A DNA stretch of 64,000 bases from JAIBJN01 sp963842305. GTDB lineage: Bacteria > Actinomycetota > Thermoleophilia > Gaiellales > Gaiellaceae. The stretch spans positions 62,001 to 126,000 of the forward strand of contig CAWJFW010000002.1 in assembly GCA_963842305.1 (NCBI GenBank). The letters run 5' to 3'. The notes under the pieces were generated by a model. It made no database searches and had not been told where the DNA came from. It saw only the letters and a list, made by a program, of their open reading frames with translations. Positions 8,964 to 17,420 of this stretch are shown in pieces; the first letter of the stretch is position 1; every line of letters starts with the position of its first letter. Both the position numbers and the translations under genes were made by a program.

Positions 8964-9255
8964 ATGTTCAGGCGACGAGGACCGGGCCTGGTTCGCGCAG
9001 CTGCTACGACCGCGGTCGTAGCAGGCACCGCCGGCGCCGTGCGCCACCGCCAGGATCAGAAGTACTCGCAGCAGGACCAGGCGGCCTACGACGAGCAGAT
9101 GGCCCAGCAGGAGGCGGCCGCGCCTCCTCCGGCAGCCGCCCCGCCCGAGGAGGACAAGTTCGCCAAGCTCGCAGAAGCTGGCGGAACTTCAGAAGCAAGG
9201 CGTCCTCACGGACGAGGAGTTCGCGGCCGAGAAGGCCAAGATTCTCGCCTCGTAG
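8964..9255 (+). pseudogene. SHOCT-domain membrane-associated protein, frame broken by one extra base
   Basis: From the ATG at 8964 the product has a short hydrophobic/alanine segment, a Gln-rich coil and a Pro/Ala linker. The frame then diverges at about 9171. In the +1 frame, 9172-9255 encodes KLAELQKQGVLTDEEF followed by AAEKAKILAS and a stop, an excellent C-terminal SHOCT domain. Removing one base near 9171 joins both halves into a normal-length protein. As read, frame 0 continues to a stop at 9266 without the domain. It is paired with the DUF6325-like gene. It may be a true pseudogene or a sequence error. Confidence 0.75.
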
Positions 9256-9307
9256 CTGGCACGTAAGCGACGCGAAGCCGCGAGGCTTTGGCGTCGGACC
9301 GCCTGCC

Positions 9308-9313
9308 TAGACT
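9308..9313 (+). promoter_or_regulatory. -10 box of a probably leaderless radA transcript
   Basis: TAGACT fits TANNNT and lies 9 bases upstream of the radA ATG. No ribosome-binding site lies between them, as expected for a transcript starting at or near the start codon. Confidence 0.5.
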
Positions 9314-9322
9314 GGACCGCCC

Positions 9323-10684
9323 ATGGCGAAGGTGGCCCTCCAACACGCCTGCTCCGAGTGCGGGTACACGACCGGCAAGTGGCTCGGCCGCTGCCCGTCC
9401 TGCGGCGAGTGGGGGACCCTGGTGGAGGAGCGCGCGCTGGCGCCGGCTCCGGGTGTCCGCGGCGCCTCGGCGCAGGGCAAGCCGCTGCTCCGCCTCGTCG
9501 AGGTCGAGGCCGCGGATGCGGAGCGGATTCCGACCGGGGTCGCCGAGCTCGACCGAGTGCTGGGCGGCGGCCTCGTGCCGGCGAGCCTCGTGCTCGTCTC
9601 CGGCGACCCGGGCATCGGGAAGTCGACCCTTCTTCTCATGGCGCTCGTAGCCATGTCCGACCACCGCCCGGTCGTTCTCGTCACCGGCGAGGAGTCTGCA
9701 GCGCAGGTCAAGCTCCGCGCCGACCGCCTCGGCGGCGCCGCCGACGTCCGCATCCTCGCAGAGACGAATCTGGACGAGGTGTGCGCCACCCTGGAGCGTG
9801 AGCGGCCCGAGGTTTGCGTGGTCGACTCGGTGCAGACGGTCTACGCCCCAGAGCTCGGCTCGGCTCCCGGCTCGGTGGCCCAGGTACGAGAGGCTGCGGG
9901 CCGGTTCCTGCGGATCGCCAAGGAGCAGGGGATCGCGACTCTCCTCGTCGGGCACGTGACCAAGGAAGGCGCCGTGGCCGGCCCGCGCGCCCTCGAGCAT
10001 CTCGTCGACTGCGTGCTCCAATTCGAGGGCGATCGCTACCGCTCGCATCGCGTGCTCAGGGCGGTGAAGAACCGATTCGGCTCGATCAACGAGCTCGGCG
10101 TCTTCGAGATGACCTCCGCCGGCCTCCAGGCGGTGGACGATCCCTCCGAGCTCTTCGGCCGGCCCGACGAGGAGCAGCCCGGCTCCGCGGTCGTCTGCAC
10201 GATCGAGGGCACGCGACCCCTTCTCCTCGAGATTCAGGCCTTGGTCTCGCCGACCGACCTCGCGATGCCTCGACGCGTCGGCACGGGGGTCGACCCCAAG
10301 CGCCTGTCGATGATCGTCGCCGTGCTGAGTCGGCACGCGGGGTTGACGCTCGGTCAGGCGGACGTCTTCGTCAACGTGGCCGGAGGAGTCCGCATCGACG
10401 AGCCTGGCGCCGACCTCGGGATCGCGCTCGCCATCGCGTCGGCCGCCCGCGGAACGCCGGTCAGGCATGGGCTCTCGTGCTTCGGCGAGGTCGGCCTCAC
10501 GGGCCGCCTTCGCCCCGTGAGTCAGGCCGACCGGCGCCTCACGGAGTGCGCGAAGCTCGGCTTCTCGGAGGTACTCGTGCCTGACGGCACCCAGTCCCGT
10601 GGCAGAATGCGTCTAACGGCAGCGGGAACGCTGCGGACGGCGATCACTGCGGGGCTCGATGCGAGCGGATCCTCGGAAGGATAA
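9323..10684 (+). CDS. radA: DNA repair protein RadA/Sms
   Basis: The 453-residue protein drives branch migration of recombination intermediates. It has an N-terminal zinc finger (Cys10, 13, 24, 27), a RecA-like ATPase with Walker A GDPGIGKST starting at residue 94, the RadA-specific KNRFG motif at 249-253, and a C-terminal Lon-protease-like domain. Its 3' end overlaps disA by 26 bases, indicating cotranscription; radA-disA is also paired in Bacillus. Confidence 0.97.
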   Translation: MAKVALQHACSECGYTTGKWLGRCPSCGEWGTLVEERALAPAPGVRGASAQGKPLLRLVEVEAADAERIPTGVAELDRVLGGGLVPASLVLVSGDPGIGKSTLLLMALVAMSDHRPVVLVTGEESAAQVKLRADRLGGAADVRILAETNLDEVCATLERERPEVCVVDSVQTVYAPELGSAPGSVAQVREAAGRFLRIAKEQGIATLLVGHVTKEGAVAGPRALEHLVDCVLQFEGDRYRSHRVLRAVKNRFGSINELGVFEMTSAGLQAVDDPSELFGRPDEEQPGSAVVCTIEGTRPLLLEIQALVSPTDLAMPRRVGTGVDPKRLSMIVAVLSRHAGLTLGQADVFVNVAGGVRIDEPGADLGIALAIASAARGTPVRHGLSCFGEVGLTGRLRPVSQADRRLTECAKLGFSEVLVPDGTQSRGRMRLTAAGTLRTAITAGLDASGSSEG

Positions 10685-11741
10685 GACCCTCCTCTCGGCG
10701 CTCAAGCAGGTCGCGCCCGGCTCGACTCTGCGCTCAGGGATCGACGACATCATCCGTGCCGAGCTCGGCGCGCTCATCGTCATCGGCGATCCCAACGAGC
10801 TTGCCTTCCTCTTCTCGGGCGGGATGCGGCTCGACCTGCCGCTCACGTCGCAGCTCCTGTACGAGCTGGCGAAGATGGACGGTGCGATCGTCATCAACGC
10901 CGACGGGCAGAAGCTCGTCTACGCCAACGTCCAGCTCATGCCGGACGCCTCGATTCCTTCGAGCGAGACCGGGACGCGACACCGCACCGCCGAGCGTGTT
11001 GCCAGGCAGACCGACGCGCTCGTCGTCTCGATCTCGCAGCAGCGCGAGACCGTGACCCTGTTCATCGGCGACTTGCGCTACCAGCTGGGTGAGATCTCGG
11101 ACACCCTCGCTCGGACGAACCAGGCGCTTGGCACGCTCGAGACATATCGCAGCCGGCTCGACCAGGGGTTGACGCGGCTGACCGCGCTCGAGTTCCAGAG
11201 CGCGGTCGTCCTCGACGACGTGCTCGTCGTCCTCCAGCGGGCCGAGATGACAACGCGGATGGCCGCGGAGATCGAGCGCAACTGCGTCGAGCTCGGGGAC
11301 GAGAGCCGTCTGATCCGCATGCAGCTCGATGAGCTCATGGAGGACGTGCCCCGGGAAAAAGCGGCGGTGGTCTACGACTACGAGCGCTCCGGCGATGCCG
11401 CGTCGTCGGCGAGAGCGCTCGATGGCCTCGCTCAGCTCGACTACACGCACCTGCTCGAGTTCGAGCAGCTGGCGGAGCTTCTCGGCTACCGCGACACGAA
11501 CCCCCTCGACCACACGGTGCAGCCGCGCGGGTTCCGCGTGCTGTCCCGTATTCCGCGGCTTCCCGACTCGGTGATCCGCCACGTGGTGCGCGACTTCGAG
11601 AGCCTCGACGCCGTCGTCCGGGCAAGCCATCGCGACCTCGAAGCCGTGGACGGTGTCGGCTCGGTCAGGGCCCGCGAGATCCGCGAAGGCCTGCGGCGGC
11701 TCCAGGAACACAATCTGGTCGACCGCTATCTCCAGCTCTAA
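10659..11741 (+). CDS. disA: DNA integrity scanning diadenylate cyclase DisA
   Basis: The 360-residue enzyme makes c-di-AMP from two ATP and scans DNA for branched structures. The DAC domain shows the catalytic DGA motif (residues 74-76) and the TRHRTAERVA motif (106-115). A helical spine follows, and the C-terminus has HhH DNA-binding elements (AVDGVGSVRAREI). Length is as expected. The ATG lies inside the 3' end of radA. RadA-DisA interaction is known from Bacillus, and the overlap fits such a partnership. Confidence 0.97.
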   Translation: MRADPRKDKTLLSALKQVAPGSTLRSGIDDIIRAELGALIVIGDPNELAFLFSGGMRLDLPLTSQLLYELAKMDGAIVINADGQKLVYANVQLMPDASIPSSETGTRHRTAERVARQTDALVVSISQQRETVTLFIGDLRYQLGEISDTLARTNQALGTLETYRSRLDQGLTRLTALEFQSAVVLDDVLVVLQRAEMTTRMAAEIERNCVELGDESRLIRMQLDELMEDVPREKAAVVYDYERSGDAASSARALDGLAQLDYTHLLEFEQLAELLGYRDTNPLDHTVQPRGFRVLSRIPRLPDSVIRHVVRDFESLDAVVRASHRDLEAVDGVGSVRAREIREGLRRLQEHNLVDRYLQL

Positions 11742-11758
11742 CGGTCGGAAAAATGCCC

Positions 11759-11772
11759 GGAAGCTCGCTTCC
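11759..11772 (+). terminator. weak hairpin after disA
   Basis: GGAAGC-TC-GCTTCC forms a 6-bp stem 17 bases after the disA stop, with only a short T tract further on. It could end the radA-disA transcript before the carD promoter. Low confidence. Confidence 0.3.
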
Positions 11773-11787
11773 CAAGCGGGTTTCCGG

Positions 11788-11793
11788 TAGAAT
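11788..11793 (+). promoter_or_regulatory. carD -10 box
   Basis: TAGAAT is a good -10 element 68 bases before the carD start. No clear -35 hexamer is visible. The mRNA leader then contains GGAGGAG just ahead of the TTG codon. Confidence 0.45.
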
Positions 11794-11861
11794 GGCGACA
11801 TTCCGCAGGCGTCTGGGCGCATTTCTCTCTGCGCCCGCGTGTCACATAGAGGAGGAGAGGC

Positions 11862-12362
11862 TTGTACAAGGTCGGCGATAAGGTCGTCTACCCCCACCAC
11901 GGCGCGGGGACCGTGGTCAAGAAGGAAACGAGGACGATCCTGGGGCAGGAGCGCGAGTACCTCACGATCAAGATCCTCCACAACGACATGACTGTGAACG
12001 TCCCGACCGAGAACGCCGATCGCGTCGGCTTGCGCAAGGTGATCGACGAAGAGATGGTCGTGCGCGTGGTCAAGGTGCTCCACGGCAACGGGACGAAGAT
12101 GCCCAAGAACTGGAATCGCCGCTTCAAGTACAACCGCGACAAGATGAAGACCGGCGACATCTTCGAGCTCGCCGAGGTCGTGAGGAACCTCTCCCTGCGC
12201 GACCAGGAGAAGGGTCTTTCGACCGGCGAGAAGCAGATGTTCGTGAAGGCGAAGAAGATCCTCGCCTCCGAGCTGATGTACGCCAAGGGCATGGACGAGG
12301 AGGACGCCGCAGTCTGGCTCGACGAGGAGCTGGACTCGGTCGGCGCCAAGGTCGCCGGCTAG
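11862..12362 (+). CDS. carD: CarD-family RNA polymerase-binding regulator
   Basis: The 166-residue protein begins YKVGDKVVYPHHGAGTV, the N-terminal Tudor-like RNA polymerase-interaction domain of CarD, and continues into the helical DNA-binding domain. CarD stabilises open complexes, particularly at rRNA promoters, and is essential in mycobacteria. The start is TTG at 11862 with GGAGGAG upstream. It lies between disA and ispD, where Bacillus has yacL. Confidence 0.93.
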   Translation: MYKVGDKVVYPHHGAGTVVKKETRTILGQEREYLTIKILHNDMTVNVPTENADRVGLRKVIDEEMVVRVVKVLHGNGTKMPKNWNRRFKYNRDKMKTGDIFELAEVVRNLSLRDQEKGLSTGEKQMFVKAKKILASELMYAKGMDEEDAAVWLDEELDSVGAKVAG

Positions 12363-12400
12363 CTGCGCCCGAGCCGCTCGTCCGCAGGCATCCTTTCCGG

Positions 12401-13273
12401 GTGCCTCGGTTTCTGCTTTTCCTTGCCTGCGTGCTCGCGCTGGCTGCCGCGGGGTGCGCGGGCGGCGATGACGACGGGTCCGACGACACGGTTGCGGCCT
12501 CCTCCTTCCAGGAGAACGTGGTCGCAGGGATGATGCTTGCCGATCTCGTGGCCGAGGCGGGCTCGGAAATGACCGTCACCGCGTCCGACGGACCCAACAG
12601 CGTCGACGTGGTGCTCGACGATGCCTATGCCTCCTACGAGGCGGCCCCGGAGCGCAAGGACGAAATCATCGCCGGGCTCGTGAACGATGCGAAAGGGCGG
12701 CTCGAGGCCGGCATCGGCGACGTTGCCCTTGAGGAAGCCGGCAAGGATCTGATGCCCCTCCTACAGGCCAACTTCGATCTTCGCGGCTACGGCTTCGAGC
12801 CCGCGGCGACCGAGGTTCCGGGAGGCCTCAGCCTCGTTTTCGTGGTCGACAGCGACGACTCGTACACGGTCGTCACGCCCGAGGACGTCGAGCGCTGGGG
12901 AACGACCGTCGAGGAGGTCGAAGAGCGCGCCCTCGACAACCTCCTGAAGCAGACGAACGAGGAGGCGAAGCTTCTCTGCGAGCCGTCCGGGAATCAGGAG
13001 CTCTGCGGCTGGGCGACGTCAGACGGCTACGACGCGACGCGCATGGTCGTGCCCGGGCTGCGGCAGCAGATCGTGCGAGAGTACGGGGGGCCTGCCGTGT
13101 ACGCCGTGCCGATGAACGACGTCTTCGTCGCGCTCCCGCTCGAGATCGTGGAGCGGGGGAAGACCGAGGAGCTCCTCCGCATCAAGGCGCAGCGGGACTT
13201 CCAGACGTCCGACAATCCCGTGAGCCCCGAGCTGTTCGTCGATCGCAACGGCCAGCTCGCCCTCTTGAAGTGA
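12401..13273 (+). CDS. lipoprotein with DUF1444-like region
   Basis: The 290-residue product has a lipoprotein signal ending LAAAGC (lipid-modified Cys19) and an Asp/Gly-rich spacer, followed by a globular domain with VTPEDVERWG and YAVPMNDVFVALP segments reminiscent of DUF1444. Function is unknown. The start is GTG at 12401. The stop overlaps the ispD start by four bases, so it is translationally coupled to isoprenoid genes, though nothing suggests a shared biochemical role. Confidence 0.65.
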   Translation: MPRFLLFLACVLALAAAGCAGGDDDGSDDTVAASSFQENVVAGMMLADLVAEAGSEMTVTASDGPNSVDVVLDDAYASYEAAPERKDEIIAGLVNDAKGRLEAGIGDVALEEAGKDLMPLLQANFDLRGYGFEPAATEVPGGLSLVFVVDSDDSYTVVTPEDVERWGTTVEEVEERALDNLLKQTNEEAKLLCEPSGNQELCGWATSDGYDATRMVVPGLRQQIVREYGGPAVYAVPMNDVFVALPLEIVERGKTEELLRIKAQRDFQTSDNPVSPELFVDRNGQLALLK

Positions 13274-13965
13274 CCGCGGTCGGCGCCGGTTCCGGCGTGT
13301 GGGCCGTGCTCGTCGCGGCGGGGCGTGGGGAGCGGTTCGGAGGTGAGCGCCCGAAGGCGTTCGCCAACCTCGCGGGCCGGCCTCTTCTGGCCGAGAGTCT
13401 CGAACGTCTCGAGAGTTCCGACTGGGTCGAAGGTCTCGTCGTGGTTGCGCCTCCGGGATGGGAGGAGCCGAGCATCCTGCTCGCCGAGGAGATCGGCGCG
13501 GGCAAGGTGCACGCGGCTGTTCCGGGCGGGGAGACCCGGGCCGACTCGGTGCGCGCGGGAGTCGCCGAAGTGCCGGAGGAGGGAGCGGTGCTGCTCGTCC
13601 ACGATGCAGCACGGCCGCTTCTTCAGGAAGAGGTCGTGGAGCGCGTCGTGACCGCGGTCGGAGACGGTTGGGACGGCGCGATACCGGCGCTTCCGCTGGC
13701 CGACACGGTAAAGCTGGTCAAGGGCGAGACGGTGGTGGAGACCGTTGACCGCAGGGGGCTCTTCGCTGCGCAGACGCCCCAAGCCTTTCTCGCCGGCTCG
13801 CTGCGAGGCGCCCTCGCGCGCCCCGACGATGCAACCGACTGCGCCGGCCTCGTCGAGGCTGCCGGCGGTCGCGTCCGGCTCGTCGAGGGCGATCGCCGGC
13901 TCGTCAAGGTGACGACGCCGGCGGATTTGGACCTCGTGGAGCTCCTGCTCGGGGCCGAAGCGTGA
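13270..13965 (+). CDS. ispD: 2-C-methyl-D-erythritol 4-phosphate cytidylyltransferase
   Basis: The 231-residue MEP-pathway enzyme couples CTP to MEP. The nucleotide-binding loop AAGRGERFGGERPKAF near the N-terminus, HDAARPLL in the middle and QTPQAF later are the IspD signatures. It is linked by 4-base overlaps to the lipoprotein gene upstream and the PHP gene downstream, with ispF next but one. It supplies CDP-ME for non-mevalonate isoprenoid synthesis. Confidence 0.95.
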   Translation: MTAVGAGSGVWAVLVAAGRGERFGGERPKAFANLAGRPLLAESLERLESSDWVEGLVVVAPPGWEEPSILLAEEIGAGKVHAAVPGGETRADSVRAGVAEVPEEGAVLLVHDAARPLLQEEVVERVVTAVGDGWDGAIPALPLADTVKLVKGETVVETVDRRGLFAAQTPQAFLAGSLRGALARPDDATDCAGLVEAAGGRVRLVEGDRRLVKVTTPADLDLVELLLGAEA

Positions 13966-14795
13966 TCGTCGACTACCACATGCACCTGCGAGGCCCCGCA
14001 AACGGCCACGAAGGGGCCGTCGAGCTGACCGTCGAGGCGGTCGAGCGGTTCGTCGAGCGAGCCGCGTCGCGCAACGTCGACGAGATCGCCTTTACGGAGC
14101 ACATGTACTACTTCCGTCAGGCAGAGCCGCTGCTCGGGCATCCGTACCATCGCTCGCGCGTTGCCCACGATCTCGACGACTACTGCGACGTTGTCCTCGA
14201 AGCCAAGGGCCGGGGGCTGCCCGTGAAGCTGGCGCTCGAGCTGGAGTGGCTTCCCGAGAGCCACGAGAGGCTGGCCGAGATCCTCAGTCCCTACCCGTGG
14301 GACTTCCTGCTCGGGTCCGTGCACCTGATCGACGGCGTGGCCGTCGACATGGAATCCGACGCCGGCCTCTGGGACCGGCTGCCTGTCGAGGACGTATGGC
14401 GCCGCTACTTCGCGGAGCTCGGCGCGCTCGCACGCAGCGGGATCGCCGACGTGCTGGCGCATCCCGACCTCGTCAAGATCTTCGGACGGCGACCCCACGG
14501 CGAGCTCGTCGAGACGTGTCACGAGCAGGCGGCGGCGGCCATCGGCGAGAGCGGCGTCGCCGTCGAGGTCTCCACCGCAGGGCTCCGCAAGCCGGTCGGT
14601 GAGCTCTACCCGGACCCAGGCTTTCTCGGGCGCTGTCACGATCATGGTGTGGGTGCGACGCTCGCCTCGGACGCGCACGTCGCCCGCGATGTCGGGCGCG
14701 ACTTCGACGCGGGGCTCGAGCTTCTTCGGTGGGCCGGCTACGAGACGGTCACCGTCTTCGTCGAGCGCGAGGCGCGTCAGGAGCCGCTGGGATGA
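13962..14795 (+). CDS. PHP-domain phosphatase, histidinol-phosphatase-like
   Basis: The 277-residue PHP-superfamily hydrolase shows metal ligands at DYHMHLR (His6, His8), FTEHMYY (His47), GSVHLIDG, LAHPDLVK and LASDAHV, the full HisJ-type set. HisJ enzymes dephosphorylate histidinol phosphate. However, no his genes are nearby and the gene is wedged between ispD and ispF with 4-base overlaps on both sides, so another phosphoester substrate is possible. The start is GTG at 13962. Confidence 0.85.
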   Translation: MIVDYHMHLRGPANGHEGAVELTVEAVERFVERAASRNVDEIAFTEHMYYFRQAEPLLGHPYHRSRVAHDLDDYCDVVLEAKGRGLPVKLALELEWLPESHERLAEILSPYPWDFLLGSVHLIDGVAVDMESDAGLWDRLPVEDVWRRYFAELGALARSGIADVLAHPDLVKIFGRRPHGELVETCHEQAAAAIGESGVAVEVSTAGLRKPVGELYPDPGFLGRCHDHGVGATLASDAHVARDVGRDFDAGLELLRWAGYETVTVFVEREARQEPLG

Positions 14796-15277
14796 GCGGG
14801 CTCCGGGTAGGGATCGGCGTCGACGCACACGCATTCTCGGCGGACGAGGCACTCCTTCTCGGGGGGGTCGAGTTCCCCGGCGAGCACGGCCTTGCCGGCC
14901 ATTCCGACGGTGACGTCGTCGCCCACGCCCTGGTCGACGCGGTGCTGGGGGCGGCCGGGCTTGGCGACATCGGCAGCTTCTTCCCGTCGGACGAGGCCGA
15001 GTGGGAGGGCGCCTCGTCGTTGCTCTTCCTGCAGCGTGCGATGGCGGTCGTCCGGGAGGCGGGCTTCGAGCTCCTGAACGCGGACTGCGTGCTGGTCGGC
15101 GAGCGGCCGAGGATCGCCGGCGTCCGCGCCGAGATGGAGGCCCGCCTCGCGGAGGCGCTCGGCGTCGAGCCGGGTTCCGTCTCCGTGCGCGCGACGACGA
15201 CCGACGGCCTCGGTTTCACGGGCCGTGGCGAGGGCCTCGCCGCGCACGCGGTGGCCCTTCTCCGGTCAGACACCTAG
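14792..15277 (+). CDS. ispF: 2-C-methyl-D-erythritol 2,4-cyclodiphosphate synthase
   Basis: The 161-residue MEP-pathway enzyme cyclises CDP-ME 2-phosphate to MEcPP. GIGVDAHAF supplies the zinc ligands Asp11 and His13, and GHSDGDVVAHALVDA is the second signature. The ATG at 14792 overlaps the PHP stop (ATGA). Its 3' end overlaps by four bases the convergent Mth938-domain gene. With ispD, this gives two of the seven MEP genes in one operon. Confidence 0.96.
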   Translation: MSGLRVGIGVDAHAFSADEALLLGGVEFPGEHGLAGHSDGDVVAHALVDAVLGAAGLGDIGSFFPSDEAEWEGASSLLFLQRAMAVVREAGFELLNADCVLVGERPRIAGVRAEMEARLAEALGVEPGSVSVRATTTDGLGFTGRGEGLAAHAVALLRSDT

Positions 15278-15615
15278 CAGGTGAGGTGGAGCGCGGCCGC
15301 GGTCGCGGCCGGATCGAGCTGCTGGTATCGGCGCACGGCCGAGTCGGTGGGCAGCACCTCGACCTCGATCCCTTGCCGGCGCAAGAGCTCGAGGGTCACC
15401 GGGTCCGGGTGGAGCCGGCCGTTCGCGCCCGTGCCGATGAGCAACCGGTCCGGAAGCTCGTCCAGGACGCTGTCCAGGTCGGAGAGGGCGAGGCCGTGGC
15501 CGTCGAGCCGCCGCCAGTTCCTGACGACCCGATCCGGAAGCACGATCACGTCCGCCGTCTCCTCCCGGCCGTCGACGACGACTCGTCCGAACCTGTACCC
15601 CTCGATGCGGGACAC
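15274..15615 (-). CDS. Mth938/DUF498-domain protein
   Basis: The 113-residue protein has the compact alpha/beta Mth938 (NDUFAF3-like) fold signature: GYRFGRVVVDG near the start, LLIGTGANGRL in the middle and VEVLPTDSAVRRY near the end. Bacterial members have no established function. It converges on ispF with a 4-base tail overlap. The mutY gene lies upstream on the same strand, 19 bases away, so the two may be cotranscribed. Confidence 0.8.
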   Translation of the reverse strand: MSRIEGYRFGRVVVDGREETADVIVLPDRVVRNWRRLDGHGLALSDLDSVLDELPDRLLIGTGANGRLHPDPVTLELLRRQGIEVEVLPTDSAVRRYQQLDPAATAAALHLTC

Positions 15616-15634
15616 GGCCTGTCCAGGCTAGCGC

Positions 15635-16420
15635 CTAGGGAAGGCGCACGTACCCGTCGGCTACCGCGACGAGCCCATCGCGCTCCAGCGCGACGACAGC
15701 CTCCTTGTCGAGGCCGGAGGTGGGCCTGGGCGCCTCGGCGACCTCTCGCAGGACGCGAGCGCGACGCTGCCGGAACGAGCCCTCGAAACGGCCCTGGCGC
15801 CGGAGAGGTGCGTAGCGCCTTCCTCGCGACGGACACCGCAAGGCAAGAGGGCACGCTCCGCAGCGTGGAACCCGGGCAAGGCAGACCGTGGCTCCGAGGT
15901 CCATCAACGCCTGCCCACACTCGCTGCCGAAGCGAAACCCGGTCCGCTCCTGCACGCGGCGCACGTTCGTGTCCTCCGGCAGCACGGATCGGCCGAGTGC
16001 GAACGCGGCCACGGCATCCGCCGTGTACCGGCCGACGCCGGGGAGCTCCGTCAGGTCCGCCGGCCACCCGCTCGCTGCGATCTGCCGAGCGGCGCGGTGG
16101 AGATTGACGGCCCGGCGGTTGTACCCGAGCCCCTGCCACTGGCGGATCGCGTCCGCGACGGGGGCCGCCGCGAGGGCCGCCGCGGTCGGCCACCGCTCGA
16201 GCCAGGCGAGGTAGCGCGGCACGACTCGCTCGACCTGCGTCTGCTGGAGCATGACCTCGCTGACGAGGATCGCGTAGGGATCGCGGGTGCTTCGCCACGG
16301 AAGGTCGCGCCCGTGCTCGCGAAACCAGGCGAGGAGCAGCTCGTCCACGGCGCCGAGCGTAAAGGAACGACCGGCGGCTAGGACAGCTTCGGCGAAACAG
16401 GCGGCTGTGCCGAGCGACAT
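15635..16420 (-). CDS. mutY: A/G-specific adenine glycosylase
   Basis: The 261-residue base-excision enzyme removes adenine mispaired with 8-oxoguanine. Catalytic Glu55 lies in SEVMLQQTQ, the HhH is LPGVGRYTADA (residues 126-136), and the catalytic Asp150 is in LPEDTNVRR. The [4Fe-4S] ligands are Cys180, 187, 190 and 196 (C-x6-C-x2-C-x5-C). The C-terminal NUDIX-like domain that reads 8-oxoG is missing or reduced to about 60 residues. The start could be this ATG or a GTG at 16348. Confidence 0.9.
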   Translation of the reverse strand: MSLGTAACFAEAVLAAGRSFTLGAVDELLLAWFREHGRDLPWRSTRDPYAILVSEVMLQQTQVERVVPRYLAWLERWPTAAALAAAPVADAIRQWQGLGYNRRAVNLHRAARQIAASGWPADLTELPGVGRYTADAVAAFALGRSVLPEDTNVRRVQERTGFRFGSECGQALMDLGATVCLARVPRCGACPLALRCPSRGRRYAPLRRQGRFEGSFRQRRARVLREVAEAPRPTSGLDKEAVVALERDGLVAVADGYVRLP

Positions 16421-16434
16421 TCCGCCAAACCGTC

Positions 16435-17397
16435 CTAGTTCCAGCGCAGCCCGCGGAGCTGGGCGAGGTCGAGGTTCCCTCCCGAGAGCACGCAGACGAC
16501 CCTCGTGCCCACGGGCGCCCGTACCAGGCCGCCGCGAAGCGCGGCGACCGTTGCGGCAGCTGCGCCCTCGGCGACGAGCTTGCAGCGCTCCATCACCCAC
16601 AGCACGTTCTCGAAGATCGCATCGTCCGGAACGGCCACGAGCTCGTCCACGAAGCGGCTGACCAGCTCGAACGTGTGCTCGCCAACCCGCTTGACCCGCA
16701 ACCCGTCGACGATCGTGTCGCACCGTTCGAGCGTCACGAGCTCGCCGGCCTCGACGCTCCGCTTCATCGCCGGACCATCCGCCGACTCGACGCCGACGAT
16801 CCTGATCTCGGGCCGCTCCCGCTTGAGGGCCGTGGCGACGCCCGAGATGAGGCCGCCGCCGCCGATCGGGACGACGACGACGTCCACCTCGGGCCAGTCG
16901 TCGTGGATCTCGAGGCCGACCGTCCCCTGGCCGGAGATCAGGTCGAGGTCGTCGAACGGGTGGACGTAGCTCAGGCCCTGGGACGCGACGAGCTCGCGAG
17001 CCTTCTCGTCGGCCTCGTCCCAGATCGAGCCGTGCAGGACGACCTCGGCGCCATATGCGCGCGTCGCGGCGATCTTCGACGGCGTCGCGTTCTCGGCCAT
17101 GCACACGACGGCACGGACGCCGAGCCGGGCCGCCGCCAGCGCGACACCCTGCGCGTGATTCCCGGCGGAGGAGCAGACGACTCCACGGTCGCGCTCAGCC
17201 TGGGAGAGCCTGGTCAGCTTCACCAGCGGCCCCCGGATCTTGTAGGAGCCGGTCCGCTGGAAGAGCTCCGCCTTCAATCGCACTTCGAACCCCGTCTCTT
17301 CGCTCAGCGAGCGTGACCCGAGGAGCGGCGTTCGATGAACGTGCGGGGCAACGAGTGCCATGGCCGCTCGCGAATCGGGCAGGGCGGTAACGCTCAT
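16435..17397 (-). CDS. threonine/serine dehydratase, PLP-dependent
   Basis: The 320-residue fold-type II PLP enzyme has the lysine Schiff base at K53 (GSYKIRG), SSAGNHAQG substrate loop and the GGGGLISG phosphate-binding loop. It lacks the C-terminal ACT domain of feedback-regulated biosynthetic IlvA, so it resembles the short catabolic TdcB form. It is nevertheless the only visible source of 2-oxobutyrate for the isoleucine genes at 45-53 kb, so a biosynthetic role is possible. It starts 23 bases from the divergent hcp-like gene. Confidence 0.9.
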   Translation of the reverse strand: MSVTALPDSRAAMALVAPHVHRTPLLGSRSLSEETGFEVRLKAELFQRTGSYKIRGPLVKLTRLSQAERDRGVVCSSAGNHAQGVALAAARLGVRAVVCMAENATPSKIAATRAYGAEVVLHGSIWDEADEKARELVASQGLSYVHPFDDLDLISGQGTVGLEIHDDWPEVDVVVVPIGGGGLISGVATALKRERPEIRIVGVESADGPAMKRSVEAGELVTLERCDTIVDGLRVKRVGEHTFELVSRFVDELVAVPDDAIFENVLWVMERCKLVAEGAAAATVAALRGGLVRAPVGTRVVCVLSGGNLDLAQLRGLRWN

Positions 17398-17404
17398 CGG
17401 GCGT

Positions 17405-17410
17405 TACAGT
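17405..17410 (+). promoter_or_regulatory. -10 box of the hcp-like gene
   Basis: TACAGT lies 10 bases before the GTG start with no ribosome-binding site between, consistent with a leaderless transcript. Confidence 0.45.
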
Positions 17411-17420
17411 AGCCCGGCGA

